Source of the DNA: an uncultured Thiotrichaceae bacterium
Lineage (GTDB): Bacteria > Pseudomonadota > Gammaproteobacteria > Thiotrichales > Thiotrichaceae
NCBI GenBank assembly: GCA_937931765.1
Contig: CALHAO010000111.1
Span: 1-5,286 of the forward strand
Length of the DNA stretch: 5,286 bases
Reading direction: 5' to 3'
The notes beneath the pieces were generated by a model that was given only the letters and a program-made list of their open reading frames with translations, searched no databases and was not told the DNA's origin. Both the position numbers and the translations under genes were made by a program. Each line of letters begins with the position of its first letter. Position 1 is the first letter of the stretch. Shown piece after piece: positions 4,892-5,286 of the stretch.

Positions 4892-5286
4892 TTACTGAGC
4901 ACTCCGGACTAAGCGAACATTATGGACACCCTTACTAAAACCCCCAGAGCCACCACCATAATAGAAATCGCTTACCCATACATCGAAACTACTGGACGTA
5001 TATGGAGATGATGACCAATATAACTTACTTGGTGTTCCTGGAAAATGTTGTGTAACAATAGTTGGCTGTTGATAGCCTTTTTTTTCTTCGCTTCTCCCCG
5101 CACAACCCTTCTCAAAGCTAATTGACTGAGGAGTCCCATTGCTACAATAAGTCAAAGTGTGTAATTCCTCAATCGTTGGTAGCCTCCAGTCAAAATATCT
5201 TGCAAATTTAGTGCTCCCGAGTTTCATAGCTTCATTCCATGAAAAAAGCTGGGATCGAATCCGAGTCTCTCGCTCACAGTTTTCAC
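4892..5286 (-). CDS. DUF1566 (Lcl-type) domain protein, C-terminal part
   Basis: The frame is open from the window edge (first complete codon 5284-5282) to TAA at 4894-4892, giving 131 residues. An internal ATG at 5227 is not the start: the family sequence 'QLFSWNEAMKLG' runs straight through it. Typical DUF1566 landmarks appear in order: 'SWNEAM', 'DWRLPTIEELHTL', 'YWSSSPY', 'VWVSDFYYGG' and the closing 'GVHNVRLVRSAQ'. These domains are found in secreted or envelope proteins of many Gram-negative bacteria, often after an N-terminal lipoprotein or export signal. The function is not established. Only the C-terminal end of the domain is visible, so any signal peptide lies outside. It is transcribed towards the IS element. 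Family recognition is firm; role unknown. Confidence 0.85.
   Translation of the reverse strand, partial: ENCERETRIRSQLFSWNEAMKLGSTKFARYFDWRLPTIEELHTLTYCSNGTPQSISFEKGCAGRSEEKKGYQQPTIVTQHFPGTPSKLYWSSSPYTSSSFDVWVSDFYYGGGSGGFSKGVHNVRLVRSAQ

Noticed and set aside
4892..5227. DUF1566 gene starting at the ATG 5227
   Set aside because: The frame stays open to the window edge, and the upstream residues QLFSWNEA belong to the same domain, so this ATG is internal.

Overview
The window looks like an AT-rich accessory region of a Gram-negative, probably marine-type gammaproteobacterium. That placement is an inference from a Phd/YefM antitoxin, an IS66-family element and a DUF1566 gene occurring together; nothing in the window fixes the species.

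Layout from left to right. The left edge cuts the 5' end of a minus-strand Phd/YefM-type antitoxin gene (1-66). A gene-poor stretch of about 800 bases follows. It holds a probable decayed IS3-type OrfA fragment (about 301-420) and then a very AT-rich leader (about 425-877) with several dyad symmetries, the best being CACTTGTACAAGTG at 643-656.

The core is a head-to-tail array of three intact 205-codon genes (907-1524, 1650-2267, 2384-3001). Their proteins differ by roughly 15-20% with no indels. They look like GNAT-fold acyltransferases of the N-acyl amino acid synthase FeeM / acyl-homoserine-lactone synthase group: the LuxI-type landmarks R24, D44-x-x-D47, R68 and E/D101-x-x-R/K104 fall almost exactly where LuxI has them. 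All three use a TTG start behind a good Shine-Dalgarno sequence, and a conserved ATG-initiated reading frame overlaps each start. A fourth, more divergent member begins at about 3035 and is cut after about 41 codons by an IS66-family element (3158-4743). That element carries a single 496-residue DDE transposase and near-perfect GTAAGCG-type ends, but no flanking 8-bp duplication.

Beyond the IS is a 148-base stretch with no recognisable feature. The right edge then holds the C-terminal part of a minus-strand DUF1566 (Lcl-type) protein that continues past the window.

How the genes may work together: the acyltransferases probably join an acyl group from acyl-ACP or acyl-CoA to an amino-group acceptor, giving a signal or lipoamino acid. 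The copies vary in the motif matching the LuxI E/R site and in two C-terminal patches, which suggests divergence of substrate or activity. The IS appears to have ended a cluster that once had at least four members. The product and the regulation are inference only.
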